From assembly GCA_030641115.1 (NCBI GenBank), contig DAOWID010000186.1:1-37613 (forward strand): a stretch of 37,613 nt of DNA. The letters run 5' to 3'. The position numbers were made by a program, and so were the translations under genes. Source of the stretch: Planctomycetota bacterium. Lineage in GTDB: Bacteria > Planctomycetota > Phycisphaerae > Sedimentisphaerales > Anaerobacaceae. The stretch's first letter is position 1. The number at the start of each line of letters is the position of its first letter. Positions 26,642 to 34,544 of the stretch are shown in pieces. Below the pieces are notes generated by a model that was not told the origin of the DNA, ran no database searches, and worked only from the letters and a program-made list of their open reading frames with translations.

Positions 26642-27682
26642 TCACGCTAACTTGTTACGTTTTCGCCTGAGCAACAGCATTCCCGTTCCCAACAATAGCA
26701 GTGAGACGGGCTCAGGAATAACTTGAAGTACTTCGCCGCCATAGGTGTAGTACGAGGCCCCCCCTGACCATGTGTGTTCGTAAACAATGCCGGTTGAAGC
26801 TACACCCGAAGCCAGCGCTATTCTTCCTGCCAGGATGCCACCGGTAGAACCACTGCTCGCAATAAGACCCAGAATGCCAAAAACGGCATCTTCCGTGTAG
26901 CCACTCGCCTCATAACCCGGACCTGCCGCAGTATGGTCGAACCTGTGATAGAAAGAGCCTGCGTACGCGCCGGAATCGGCCTGGTGACTGCCAAGAAGCC
27001 CCGCCAAATCGCTGAGGGCGACACCCTCCCAGTAGGCTTCACCGACAAGGCCAAACGGATCTACCCTTGTCTCGTCCATCGGCCCTGTCTCTGCAAGTGC
27101 CCAGGTTGCGACGCCTAAGCTCATGACCGGATAGAGAGCTTCATCGTCAGCGATCTTGGAGAGATACTGAATGAGACCCTCACGCCAAATTCCTGCGTTC
27201 GCCGCCCCGACCATGTCCGCTCCAACCGTATGCTGCGCAACGCAAAACACCGCGTTCGAACGATCTGTACTCCGAAAACCGGCGATGTACGCAAATGTAT
27301 CGAGGCTGTCATAGAAGCTCTTCGCCGCATTAGCATAGCTCGAATCGCCCGTAATCGCAGAAACCCTGGCCAATCCATAGGCTTCGTCACCGTAGAAGTT
27401 GCCTCCTGCTGCACCAACAATGTAGTCTCCGCCGAGCTGCGCGGCGGTTCTGTATGCGGCTTTGCCGGTGATTTCATAGGCGTTCGCCAGCCCTGCTACA
27501 ATCGAGCCCGTGAAGTCCGCTTCACCCGGCCATGCCCCGTCAAGACTTTGCTCGTTTACCAACCGGTCCCCTATGGCTTCAATCGCCTCGCCAATCGGCA
27601 ACGCCATAGCAGTATTTGCGACGCTTGCCGCAAGCAGCATTCCAACGGTACAGATAGCTAATAGTAATCGCTTCATCATCAT
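26642..27682 (-). CDS. Exported alpha/alpha-toroid-like protein with PEP-CTERM sorting signal
   Basis: A protein of about 346 residues. Three ATG codons in a row (27682, 27679, 27676) follow GGAGG at 27686-27690. The frame runs open to an ATG at 27724 that lacks a ribosome site, so I place the start in the cluster. The signal peptide is KRLLLAICTVGMLLAASVANTAMA. The toroid-like body shares IGEAIEAI.DRL, WPGEADFTGSIVAGLANAYE and GGNFYGDEAYGL with the downstream gene. The C-terminus is a canonical PEP-CTERM signal: VIPEPVSLLLLGTGMLLL followed by RRKRNK. It should be exported and processed by an exosortase encoded elsewhere. It stands at the head of the matrix and EPS genes, with its own promoter. 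Confidence 0.85.
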   Translation of the reverse strand: MMMKRLLLAICTVGMLLAASVANTAMALPIGEAIEAIGDRLVNEQSLDGAWPGEADFTGSIVAGLANAYEITGKAAYRTAAQLGGDYIVGAAGGNFYGDEAYGLARVSAITGDSSYANAAKSFYDSLDTFAYIAGFRSTDRSNAVFCVAQHTVGADMVGAANAGIWREGLIQYLSKIADDEALYPVMSLGVATWALAETGPMDETRVDPFGLVGEAYWEGVALSDLAGLLGSHQADSGAYAGSFYHRFDHTAAGPGYEASGYTEDAVFGILGLIASSGSTGGILAGRIALASGVASTGIVYEHTWSGGASYYTYGGEVLQVIPEPVSLLLLGTGMLLLRRKRNKLA

Positions 27683-28044
27683 AATCCTCCATTGCCCTGT
27701 TTCTGTTTCTTTGGTTGAATACACTCCATCAAACCATATATATTGTTCTTCTGTATTTTCCCGATTACAGAAAGACGTTAGAAAGAAAACCCTACACTCC
27801 TACACCTCATCCGTTTGCAACCTTTCTGTTGCTGATAGTCAACAATAGTACTTTCCTATTATACCATAAATTCGAGAGTCGCAACTGTGGAAACTACGTA
27901 TTTTACGTCATTTGCCTATTTTCACGCCAAAATGGGCGATTTTTCCGCAAAAAATTTTTTAAAAAAGCCAGAAATATGGAAAAAACCACCGGAGAAAACA
28001 AAACATTGCCCCAAGAAAGCGATATTACTGTACTGTCCCGCCGG
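27683..28044 (-). promoter_or_regulatory. Promoter and leader region of the PEP-CTERM gene
   Basis: This 362-base gap has a perfect minus-strand -10 box TATAAT (27863-27858). A weak -35 (TTGCGA 27884-27879) gives a short 15-bp spacer. The transcript would have a leader of about 165 nt containing a hairpin GCAAC 27817-27821 with GTTGC 27828-27832. The stretch 27930-27965 is extremely AT-rich and may hold the end of the response-regulator transcript. No gene is seen. Confidence 0.45.
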
Positions 28045-28635
28045 CTAAGCCAGCTTCATCTCGATCGCTCGTTTGACCAGGTTGACCACACTGTTGACAC
28101 CAAACTTTCTCATGATACGGCTGCGGTGCACTTCAACGGTTCTTACGGAACGTTTGAGCAAGTACGCCATTTCCTTGTTGCTCTTGCTCTCTAAGATCAA
28201 ACGCAGAATTCTCATTTCCGCCCGGGTGAGCGATTTGTCCAAAAGCGAATCAGGCGGACTAATCCGCCTTAGTGTGGACTCAACAGCAGAGAGCAAGGCT
28301 TGTCTTTCCAGGGGCTTTTCCATGAAATCGTCCGCTCCTTTTTTGAAGGCCTTGACAGCTATCGGCACGTCGCCGTAGCCGGTCACAAGCAGAACCGGCA
28401 CCCATGGTGCGCGACGTTTGACCTCAGTCAACAATTCTATGCCGTCCATTTCGGGCATTTTCACATCAGTGATGAGTAAATCGCACTTCTGCAAATCGAA
28501 TTGTTTGAGGCAATCGGCTGCGCTGGCGAAACACCTAACTGCGAAGCCGTTTTGCTCGAGAGTCCCGCCGACGGCCTTACGTACACCTGGCTCATCATCA
28601 ACAAAAAAAATATGTTGTTTTGCGCTGCTTGTCAT
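28045..28635 (-). CDS. FixJ/NarL-type response regulator
   Basis: A 196-residue protein. The receiver domain has the acidic pair DD13-14, the phosphoacceptor Asp57 in LLITDVKMPEMDG, Thr85 in VTGYGD and Lys107 in MEKPL. The C-terminal LuxR-type helix-turn-helix begins near residue 135 (LTRAEMRILRLILES) with KRSVRTVEVHRSRIMRKFGV as the recognition part. Phosphorylation should promote dimerisation and DNA binding. No histidine kinase is adjacent, so it is an orphan in this window. Its position at the head of the EPS locus suggests it controls that locus. A short 57-codon frame ends by ATGA overlap with its start, but that frame arises from the disrupted gene upstream. Confidence 0.92.
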   Translation of the reverse strand: MTSSAKQHIFFVDDEPGVRKAVGGTLEQNGFAVRCFASAADCLKQFDLQKCDLLITDVKMPEMDGIELLTEVKRRAPWVPVLLVTGYGDVPIAVKAFKKGADDFMEKPLERQALLSAVESTLRRISPPDSLLDKSLTRAEMRILRLILESKSNKEMAYLLKRSVRTVEVHRSRIMRKFGVNSVVNLVKRAIEMKLA

Positions 28636-28725
28636 TTTCTGCCTGCTGAACTTAACCCGCCTTCGCCGGGGACTTTTAGCTGCCCGGCTTCGCTATATTG
28701 CCCAAAATAACAAATTCCTATACTA

Positions 28726-29078
28726 TCAAGTTCCGCACCACGATTGCGAAGATTGGCCATCCCCTTCGGTATTTCCGGTCTCCGTTTCCACTCCTCCATT
28801 ATCATGTTCTTTAAGCCTTCTGCAAAATTACAGGTTAGGCCTACTTAGAAAAGAAAAAATCGTTTTTTGATTTTTTCTTTTTAACAGCAATGTATTCTGC
28901 CGTAAGTGGTTAGCTGATTATTGAAGAAAATCATAAAAAAGATTTTCTTCAACAATATAGGCCTAACCTGCAATTTTGCAGAACTCATATGTTCTTTTGC
29001 CTGCTCAACCAACTGCCTCGCTCCATCGGCATCTAAAGCAAGACCCCTAAATGCCTTGGTGTACAGCGGATTACTCAT
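28726..29078 (-). pseudogene. 55-codon gene interrupted by a MITE-like element
   Basis: On the minus strand a frame begins MSNPLYTKAFRGLALDADGA at 29078 and reaches AKEH at 28989, where the inserted element starts. If 28804-28988 (the element plus one copy of the 9-bp duplication) is removed, the frame continues from 28803 as DNGGVETETGNTEGDGQSS and stops after SWCGT with TGA TAG (28728-28723). The 9-bp duplication is exactly three codons (K-E-H), so the join is in frame. With the insertion, translation runs into the element and ends after a junk tail near 28881. The family of the 55-residue product is unknown to me. Confidence 0.6.
28813..28988. mobile_element. 176-bp MITE-like element with 26-bp terminal inverted repeats and 9-bp target duplication
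   Basis: Inverted repeats 28818-28843 and 28958-28983 match over 26 bp with one mismatch; they begin TTCTGCAAAATT and end CAGGTTAGGCCTA. Flanking direct repeats ATGTTCTTT (28804-28812 and 28989-28997) look like a 9-bp target-site duplication, leaving 5 unpaired bases at each end. Inside are two strong hairpins: 28849-28861 with 28869-28881 (13 bp, A/T tracts) and 28921-28932 with 28941-28952 (12 bp). There is no transposase, so a non-autonomous element is inferred. Confidence 0.7.
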
Positions 29079-29193
29079 TATAACCAGCATTTAGGTACTT
29101 TAGGTAGAATAGCATAGTTAGGTGGAATAGTCAATATTACATTCTAAAGATTTTCGACAAATTCGGAGCGCCCTGTATTTACCAAAAGGCTGA

Positions 29194-29457
29194 CCTGACG
29201 GCCAGAATTGCTCTTCTGAAGTTGCCGAAGTCGGCTACCGAGTCTGTCTGTTAGCTTTTGCCGGCCTTACTACGATTCCCATAACATTAGAAAGGCCCGT
29301 ATTTGCACTATTTGATCAGAGGTCACAACTTCTGATTGGAGGATGCGCTCTGGTCCTCGCCTATCTCTTCGTCAGAACAAAGTCACTGCTGGCCCCGATC
29401 CTCTTCCACGGCATGGCAAATACCTGCTACGCCATCACGGCAGCAGCCCTCGCCTGA
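29194..29457 (+). pseudogene. C-terminal fragment of a CPBP-family intramembrane protease
   Basis: An open frame without a start codon reads VGYRVCLLAFAGLTTIPITL, then LLIGGCALVLAYLFVRTKSL immediately followed by LAPILFHGMANT, and stops at 29455-29457. The R-T-x-S-L-L-A-P-I-L-x-H-x-x-x-N pattern is the last conserved motif of CPBP (Abi/CAAX protease-like) membrane proteins. The Glu-Glu active-site motif and the N-terminal helices are absent, so this is a decayed remnant. It is too short for confident family assignment beyond this motif. Confidence 0.5.
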
Positions 29458-29620
29458 AGCTGCCGAAGCACAATTCTGTGCCCGCAAGTCTGAACTTGTC
29501 CTGACCCGCCGCTGTAAAGTTCGCCGGCCACTGCGCTAACTCCCACCTTTTCCCGCAACTTCCCGCCCTTTCCCACCAAACGCTCCTACGTCCCCGGCAC
29601 CGAGATTATCCAGGAGGACC

Positions 29621-32041
29621 TTATTTTTTCATCGTCCGACACTCATAAAGGCCGCCGGCGGTTCTCCAGGCGTGGGCCTTGAACTTGACGGTAACCCTGG
29701 TTTTGCCCTTAGTCAATTCCGCGGGAATGTCGTAAGTTTCAGTGAAGAACCTGCCGGGGTGATTTTGATTGAGGTCCTCGGTGGCGATTTTTTTGTCGTC
29801 GATGAGGATGTCGAAGTCTCGATCGGGCCCGTCGGAACCCCAATAGAGGCAGGCGAGCCTAACGGGGGTATCAGGCAGCACTTTCATCTCAAAGCTGAAC
29901 CAGCCGCCGGACCTGGCGTCGCGCCAGTGGCGGTTGCGAAAGAGGCCCTTGTGCGTATTCTCGCCTTTGAACTCGTGGTCGCGTTCGGGCTGCATCTGGC
30001 CGAGCACAATGTGGTCGATAGTGCGGGCCTCGAGCGCCTTGCCTTCGGCCCGCTCGGCCCCGAAGCGATCCTTCATTGCCTTCCAGTCCTCCTGACTGAA
30101 CCTATCCCAATACACCATATATCGCTGATAGTGCATCTTGTAGAATGGAATAAGTCTCATATCCTCGCTCTTGTCCACGCCGGGTGTTCTCAATACCGAG
30201 CCGGTCATAACAAATGTCCCCGGTTCACCGCGCGCCCTGAGATAATCCCCAATCCTTTTCTCGCCCGCTACCAGTACCGGTATAGGCGGCGAAGGGACCT
30301 GGTCAAATTTGCCGCGATTCTCGGCGTGGGGGTCAATATCCTCGATACCATCGATGCCCAGTGCTCCGGCAAGCAGAACCGGCCCATAGAAAAATGCGAC
30401 CTTGTTGGGATTGTCCGGCATAGCTTCGGTGCGGAGCTTCATCGCGAGGACGAGAGCGATTTGATCACCCTTCTTCCACGTTCGTTCGACGGTCATATAA
30501 TCGCCGGGCGACGTGGTGACGAGGTGCGGCTTGTCGTTGACTGAGAGCTTCACATCGTCCGTGGCCCAGTGCGGGCGGCGGATTTTCACGGTGAGCTTGA
30601 GCGCCTTATCAGTAACAAAGCTGAGTTGAACACGACCATCGAGGGGATAGCGGGTTTGCTGTGTAACAGTAAGGCCCTTGTCTCGATAGTTTAGCACCGA
30701 TGGGATAAAGAGGTTCACGTACAACGCGGCGGCGTCATAGAAGTAGATGCTGTCGCCGTACTTCACGTGGTTTTCCATACCTGTACCGGTGCAGCACCAG
30801 AAAGAATCGTAAGGTGTGTTGTACGTCTTGAAATGCCCGGACTTCAACGGGCAAAAATATATCATCATCCCCTGTTCCGGGTCCTGGGAAGCAAGAATGT
30901 GATTGTACAGGGCCCTTTCATAGTAGTCTGCATATCTTGCGTGAGGGGCCATTGCGAAGAGCTGGCGCGTGAGTTTTAGCATGTTGTGGGTATTGCAGGT
31001 CTCAGTGGTGTGCACGCTGAGGTGCTTGCTGAAATCTTTCGGCCCGAAGAAATACTCGCCGTCCGTATTGCCGCCGTTGACGTATGTGCGATTCCGGACA
31101 ATCGTCTCCCAGAAGAAGGACGAAGCTGTGTTGTAATGGTCTTTGCCGGTGAGTCTGTAGAGTCGGGCCAGCCCGATTAGCTTGGGAATCTGAGTGTTGC
31201 TGTGCAAACCGGTCAGTTTGTCTTCTTGGCGGGCAAGCGGATCGAGCACACGGTGATGATAGAACCTCTCCGCGAGCTTAAGGGCCTTTTCATAACCGGT
31301 AACGGCATAGATCTCGGCAAAGGCCTCGTTAATGCCGCCGTGCTCGCAGTGCAGCATTTTCTCGAGCTGCTCATCGGTCAGGCCTCCGACCATGTCCCAG
31401 GCCCAGTCGGTGGATTTAGTCAGAATATCTTTCGTTTTTTCATTGCCGCAGTACAAGTAGGCATCGACCAGACCCATATAGAGCTTGTGCAGGTTGTACC
31501 AGGGGACCCAGATTCCGTTGAGGTCGAAGCCTTTTGAGCGGATATCGCCGGCCTTTATCTCGGCGAATACTTCCCGGCAGCGTGGAAACCCGCCCACAAA
31601 GCCATTGCCCCAGGCCTTCTGGCATTCAGTTAGTTCATCGACGATGTAATTGACGCGATCGAGCAGGCGCTTATCGGCGGTGGAGGCGTAGAGCTTCGAT
31701 ACGGCGGTAAGATAGTGCCCCAGAGAGTGGCCTGAGATGGTGGCGGTTTCCCAGCCGCCGTAGGTCTCGGCTTTGGGCTTTAGGCCGGCAAACTCGCGAA
31801 AACGCGATAGGAACCGGTCCGGCTCTAACGACAGCAGGTATTTGGCGTCAAGCTCCATCGCGGCCTTGAAGGGACTATCCAGAAGACGAACGTCACGCAG
31901 GCCAAAGGCATAGGCCTTCTGCGGGGCTTTGTCTTTCACCTCCAGCGGCTGATTCGCCACCAGTGTATCGGCCCGGACATTCACGCATAGACTCGCCAAT
32001 AAAGAACCTATCACCGTTAAGAGGTATGCCTGTCTTGTCAT
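29621..32041 (-). CDS. GH127-family beta-L-arabinofuranosidase-like enzyme
   Basis: An 806-residue exported enzyme (signal peptide about 1-24, QAYLLTVIGSLLASLCVNVRA). It has the (alpha/alpha)6 barrel motifs of GH127/DUF1680: SGHSLGHYLTAVSKLYA, HSNTQIPKLIGLARLYRLTG, the ETCNTHNMLKL segment near residue 347, and FWCCTGTGMENHVKYGDSIY near 411-430. The Cys pair and the Cys/Glu of these segments correspond to the zinc-coordinated cysteine nucleophile site described for HypBA1. The C-terminal 200 residues form beta domains. It probably removes beta-L-arabinofuranose from plant glycoproteins or pectin. It is the second gene after the GH43 gene, with a 50-base gap, so the two are likely co-transcribed. 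Confidence 0.9.
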   Translation of the reverse strand: MTRQAYLLTVIGSLLASLCVNVRADTLVANQPLEVKDKAPQKAYAFGLRDVRLLDSPFKAAMELDAKYLLSLEPDRFLSRFREFAGLKPKAETYGGWETATISGHSLGHYLTAVSKLYASTADKRLLDRVNYIVDELTECQKAWGNGFVGGFPRCREVFAEIKAGDIRSKGFDLNGIWVPWYNLHKLYMGLVDAYLYCGNEKTKDILTKSTDWAWDMVGGLTDEQLEKMLHCEHGGINEAFAEIYAVTGYEKALKLAERFYHHRVLDPLARQEDKLTGLHSNTQIPKLIGLARLYRLTGKDHYNTASSFFWETIVRNRTYVNGGNTDGEYFFGPKDFSKHLSVHTTETCNTHNMLKLTRQLFAMAPHARYADYYERALYNHILASQDPEQGMMIYFCPLKSGHFKTYNTPYDSFWCCTGTGMENHVKYGDSIYFYDAAALYVNLFIPSVLNYRDKGLTVTQQTRYPLDGRVQLSFVTDKALKLTVKIRRPHWATDDVKLSVNDKPHLVTTSPGDYMTVERTWKKGDQIALVLAMKLRTEAMPDNPNKVAFFYGPVLLAGALGIDGIEDIDPHAENRGKFDQVPSPPIPVLVAGEKRIGDYLRARGEPGTFVMTGSVLRTPGVDKSEDMRLIPFYKMHYQRYMVYWDRFSQEDWKAMKDRFGAERAEGKALEARTIDHIVLGQMQPERDHEFKGENTHKGLFRNRHWRDARSGGWFSFEMKVLPDTPVRLACLYWGSDGPDRDFDILIDDKKIATEDLNQNHPGRFFTETYDIPAELTKGKTRVTVKFKAHAWRTAGGLYECRTMKK

Positions 32042-32091
32042 TTTTGCTCCATTCTAAGAAGGTTTTTCGTCAGTTCCTGCACAATAAGGGA

Positions 32092-33786
32092 TCAGATATC
32101 TGATAATCCCCTTCCGCTCTGCCCTTGTTCGCCTGCTGAACGGCCTTTTGGGCCATCATAGTCGTAACGAAAGTAATCGATGTCGATATGGCCCTCGGCC
32201 ATCCTGTCATTCCAGCAGTAGAAGCCGAGCCTGTCGCCACGCCAGCGGCCGAACTTCAATTGAAACTCTTCGCCAAACGGCTTATAGGTCTTCCCGTCCA
32301 GGCTGTATTCGTAAAAGGCCTTATCACCATCGTTTTTCGCGCGGTAGTAAATCACATCCTTGCGGATCACCGGCCCTTCCTTCACCTTGCCGTTGTTGTT
32401 GAAGACCAGCCTCTTGTTTCCATCATCGTCCACGCTAATTCCAAGCAGCACGTATTGACCGCTGTGACGGCAGAATCCTGCCTGCTGGCCCGGTTTCATC
32501 CCGCTGATATCTACTCTCGCTGTCACCACGCCTTTGCCTTTGCCCATCAATCGCTGGCTGATCGTGTTACCGGCATTCCAGAATCCTCCATTGTTCACCG
32601 GAACGTTCGCCTTCAAACGCAAGGACCCCGGACGCTCCGTCAAGCTCCAGCGGTCATCGCGTGGGTTGTGGTTCCACTCCCACTGCGGCCCGAGCTTCGC
32701 TGCTTCAAACTCGTCGTCGGTCTGCGGCGCATCGATGGGATATCCCTGAATCGGCTTTTTCCACTGGTGTACCGTGTTGCCGATTCCATTGCCGTCCGGA
32801 TCCTCGCCCAGCACCGGCCAGCCGTCCTGCCACTTCACCGGGATAAGCCACTGCGAACGGCCTTCATACGAGCTGCCCGTCGTTCTGCCGGCGAATGTCC
32901 CCTTTATCTTTTCGCGGTGCTGCACTAATTGGTGAGAATACCACCAGGAACCCTCAGCCGCCTGTACGAGTGCTCCCTGGCAGACACTACGGCTAACGCC
33001 CTTGCCTCGCTCCATAACGATTCTGCGCTCGAACGGGCCGTAGATGCTCTTTGAACGCAGAACGAGCTGTTTGCGGTCGCCCTCGATCCACTCGGCCATG
33101 AAAATGTAGTAATACCCATCGATCTTGTATATCTTGGCTGCTTCGGCGCCATGCCCGTGATAAATCACTTTGCCTTCGTCAAGAAGCGCCTTGCCGTCCC
33201 AGCTCATCCTGAACAATCGTGTCTGATTCATCTCATAAACAGGATCACGTCCGAAGTTACATACCAGGTAGGCCTGCTTTTCATCGTCATCCCAGAACAC
33301 TGCCGGATCCGTCCAACGTGTTTTCTTGAGCATGCAGATCGGCCTCGACCACGGGCCCGTGATTTTGCCGGCGGTGCTCATGTAGAGGCCTGATTGGGTA
33401 TCGATGAAATAGCAGTACCAGCGCCCGCCGTGATGGCCCAGGTCCCCGGCCCATACGCCAACGCGATAGCCCGACATCCGGTCGAAGTTGTATCGGGGCT
33501 CCCAGCTTAGCTTGTCAAAAACGTGACCGATTATTGTCCAATTCACCAGATCCTCCGACTCCAGCAGCGTCATGCCGGGGGCGTAATGGTTGGTCGATGT
33601 GATCATGTAGTAGGTGTCACCGGCCTGTTCGATGTCCACGTCGGGATAGTCGGCATTGAGAATCGGATTCTTGTATGTCCCATCTCCCTGATCACCCCAC
33701 GAACCAATCTGCGGTTCTCCCCGACCGTTGCAACTGAGCGCCGCAATAAACAGCAAGCTAATGAGTTGACATTGCCCCTTTGCCAT
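32092..33786 (-). CDS. GH43-family glycoside hydrolase (beta-xylosidase/alpha-arabinofuranosidase-like)
   Basis: A 564-residue exported enzyme (short signal peptide CQLISLLFIAALSCNGRG). The five-bladed beta-propeller motifs are YKNPILNADYPDVD (Asp catalytic base near residue 46), RWTDPAVFWDDDE (Asp modulating pKa, about 159) and GHGAEAAKIYKIDGYYYIF (Glu acid, about 212). The C-terminal 200 residues are a beta-sandwich of the GH43 C2/DUF1349 type (LGPQWEWNHNP, AGFCRHSGQY). It should release arabinose or xylose from arabinoxylan or arabinan. It is first in a two-gene unit with the GH127 enzyme, which fits joint removal of arabinose side chains. No transporter or regulator is adjacent. Confidence 0.9.
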   Translation of the reverse strand: MAKGQCQLISLLFIAALSCNGRGEPQIGSWGDQGDGTYKNPILNADYPDVDIEQAGDTYYMITSTNHYAPGMTLLESEDLVNWTIIGHVFDKLSWEPRYNFDRMSGYRVGVWAGDLGHHGGRWYCYFIDTQSGLYMSTAGKITGPWSRPICMLKKTRWTDPAVFWDDDEKQAYLVCNFGRDPVYEMNQTRLFRMSWDGKALLDEGKVIYHGHGAEAAKIYKIDGYYYIFMAEWIEGDRKQLVLRSKSIYGPFERRIVMERGKGVSRSVCQGALVQAAEGSWWYSHQLVQHREKIKGTFAGRTTGSSYEGRSQWLIPVKWQDGWPVLGEDPDGNGIGNTVHQWKKPIQGYPIDAPQTDDEFEAAKLGPQWEWNHNPRDDRWSLTERPGSLRLKANVPVNNGGFWNAGNTISQRLMGKGKGVVTARVDISGMKPGQQAGFCRHSGQYVLLGISVDDDGNKRLVFNNNGKVKEGPVIRKDVIYYRAKNDGDKAFYEYSLDGKTYKPFGEEFQLKFGRWRGDRLGFYCWNDRMAEGHIDIDYFRYDYDGPKGRSAGEQGQSGRGLSDI

Positions 33787-33839
33787 GAATGCACCTTTCG
33801 ATCCGTACTAATACTTTGTCAAGGTTGATTTTGGGGGTC

Positions 33840-33928
33840 GTCATTGCGAGACCCGAAAGGCCGTGGCAATCTCCGGCCCTCGAGCGGTTTGAGATTGCCG
33901 CATCGCTCTTCCGCCTCCTCGCAATGAC
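33840..33928. repeat. 89-bp nested extragenic palindrome (GTCATTGCGAG ... CTCGCAATGAC)
   Basis: Outer inverted repeats GTCATTGCGAG (33840-33850) and CTCGCAATGAC (33918-33928) enclose inner ones GGCAATCTC (33865-33873) and GAGATTGCC (33891-33899). Together they form a long nested hairpin. I recognise this word pattern as a widely scattered interspersed repeat in many bacteria. It lies just upstream of the GH43 gene start. Confidence 0.8.
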
Positions 33929-34198
33929 ACCTGCTCATTCCACCCTGACAGAACACTATGCTTCTGTCAAGAATACCGCATTATACATTCTCTGACCGAC
34001 ATTTCCCACACAGTTTCCCGCACAAAAACTTAGTATTGTCCCAAAGTTTGTGGGCAACCTGATTGTCCACTTTCCGAACAACCAATTGCGTTTATTGCTT
34101 TATCAGCTACCGGCAGAATCGCAAACCCATAGGCTCTCCTGTGCCGGACAAGAATTTACTATTGCTTTTGCCCGACAATAATTTTACTATCTCCTCGC

Positions 34199-34294
34199 CG
34201 GCACGCAGGATTGGGCAACGCAGGCGTGCGACCTGAGCGCCGTGTCGGTGCTATACAGAAGAACGGCTCTGGGAGACCCTCGGAGCCGTTTTCT
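34199..34294 (+). ncRNA. Candidate small RNA ending in an intrinsic terminator
   Basis: GCACGC (34201-34206) pairs with GCGTGC (34224-34229). Then comes a strong terminator-like hairpin, AACGGCTC 34262-34269 with GAGCCGTT 34283-34290, tipped by GGG/CCC and followed by TTCTTACC. No gene ends nearby on the plus strand to explain a terminator, so a short transcript is possible. The 5' end is not defined and no promoter is evident. The rest of the 33929-34544 gap shows no gene. Confidence 0.35.
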
Positions 34295-34544
34295 TACCTG
34301 CTGTTAGCCCTAATGCGATAAACGCTTTTTTACCCGATAGTCTTTTCCCCACAAATCTTGGGACGATACCAAAAACTTGCAAAGTCAAAAGTGCTCCGGT
34401 ACTCCCCAATCCATAGGCGATCTAATCGCCCCGGAATTAGAACTTTTCAATCAGGAAATATGCCGTGGTATCTATGGCTCGGAAAAAAACACGATGAAGA
34501 TGGACGGTATTGTCAATGGTTTTCAGGAAGCCGAATCGATCTCT

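Noticed and set aside
28881-29090. 69-codon minus-strand frame as a real intact gene
   Set aside because: Its second half is translated from the inserted element; only the first part belongs to the original gene.
29336-29539. 67-codon plus-strand frame
   Set aside because: It is the wrong frame over the CPBP-like remnant; the other frame carries the recognisable motif.
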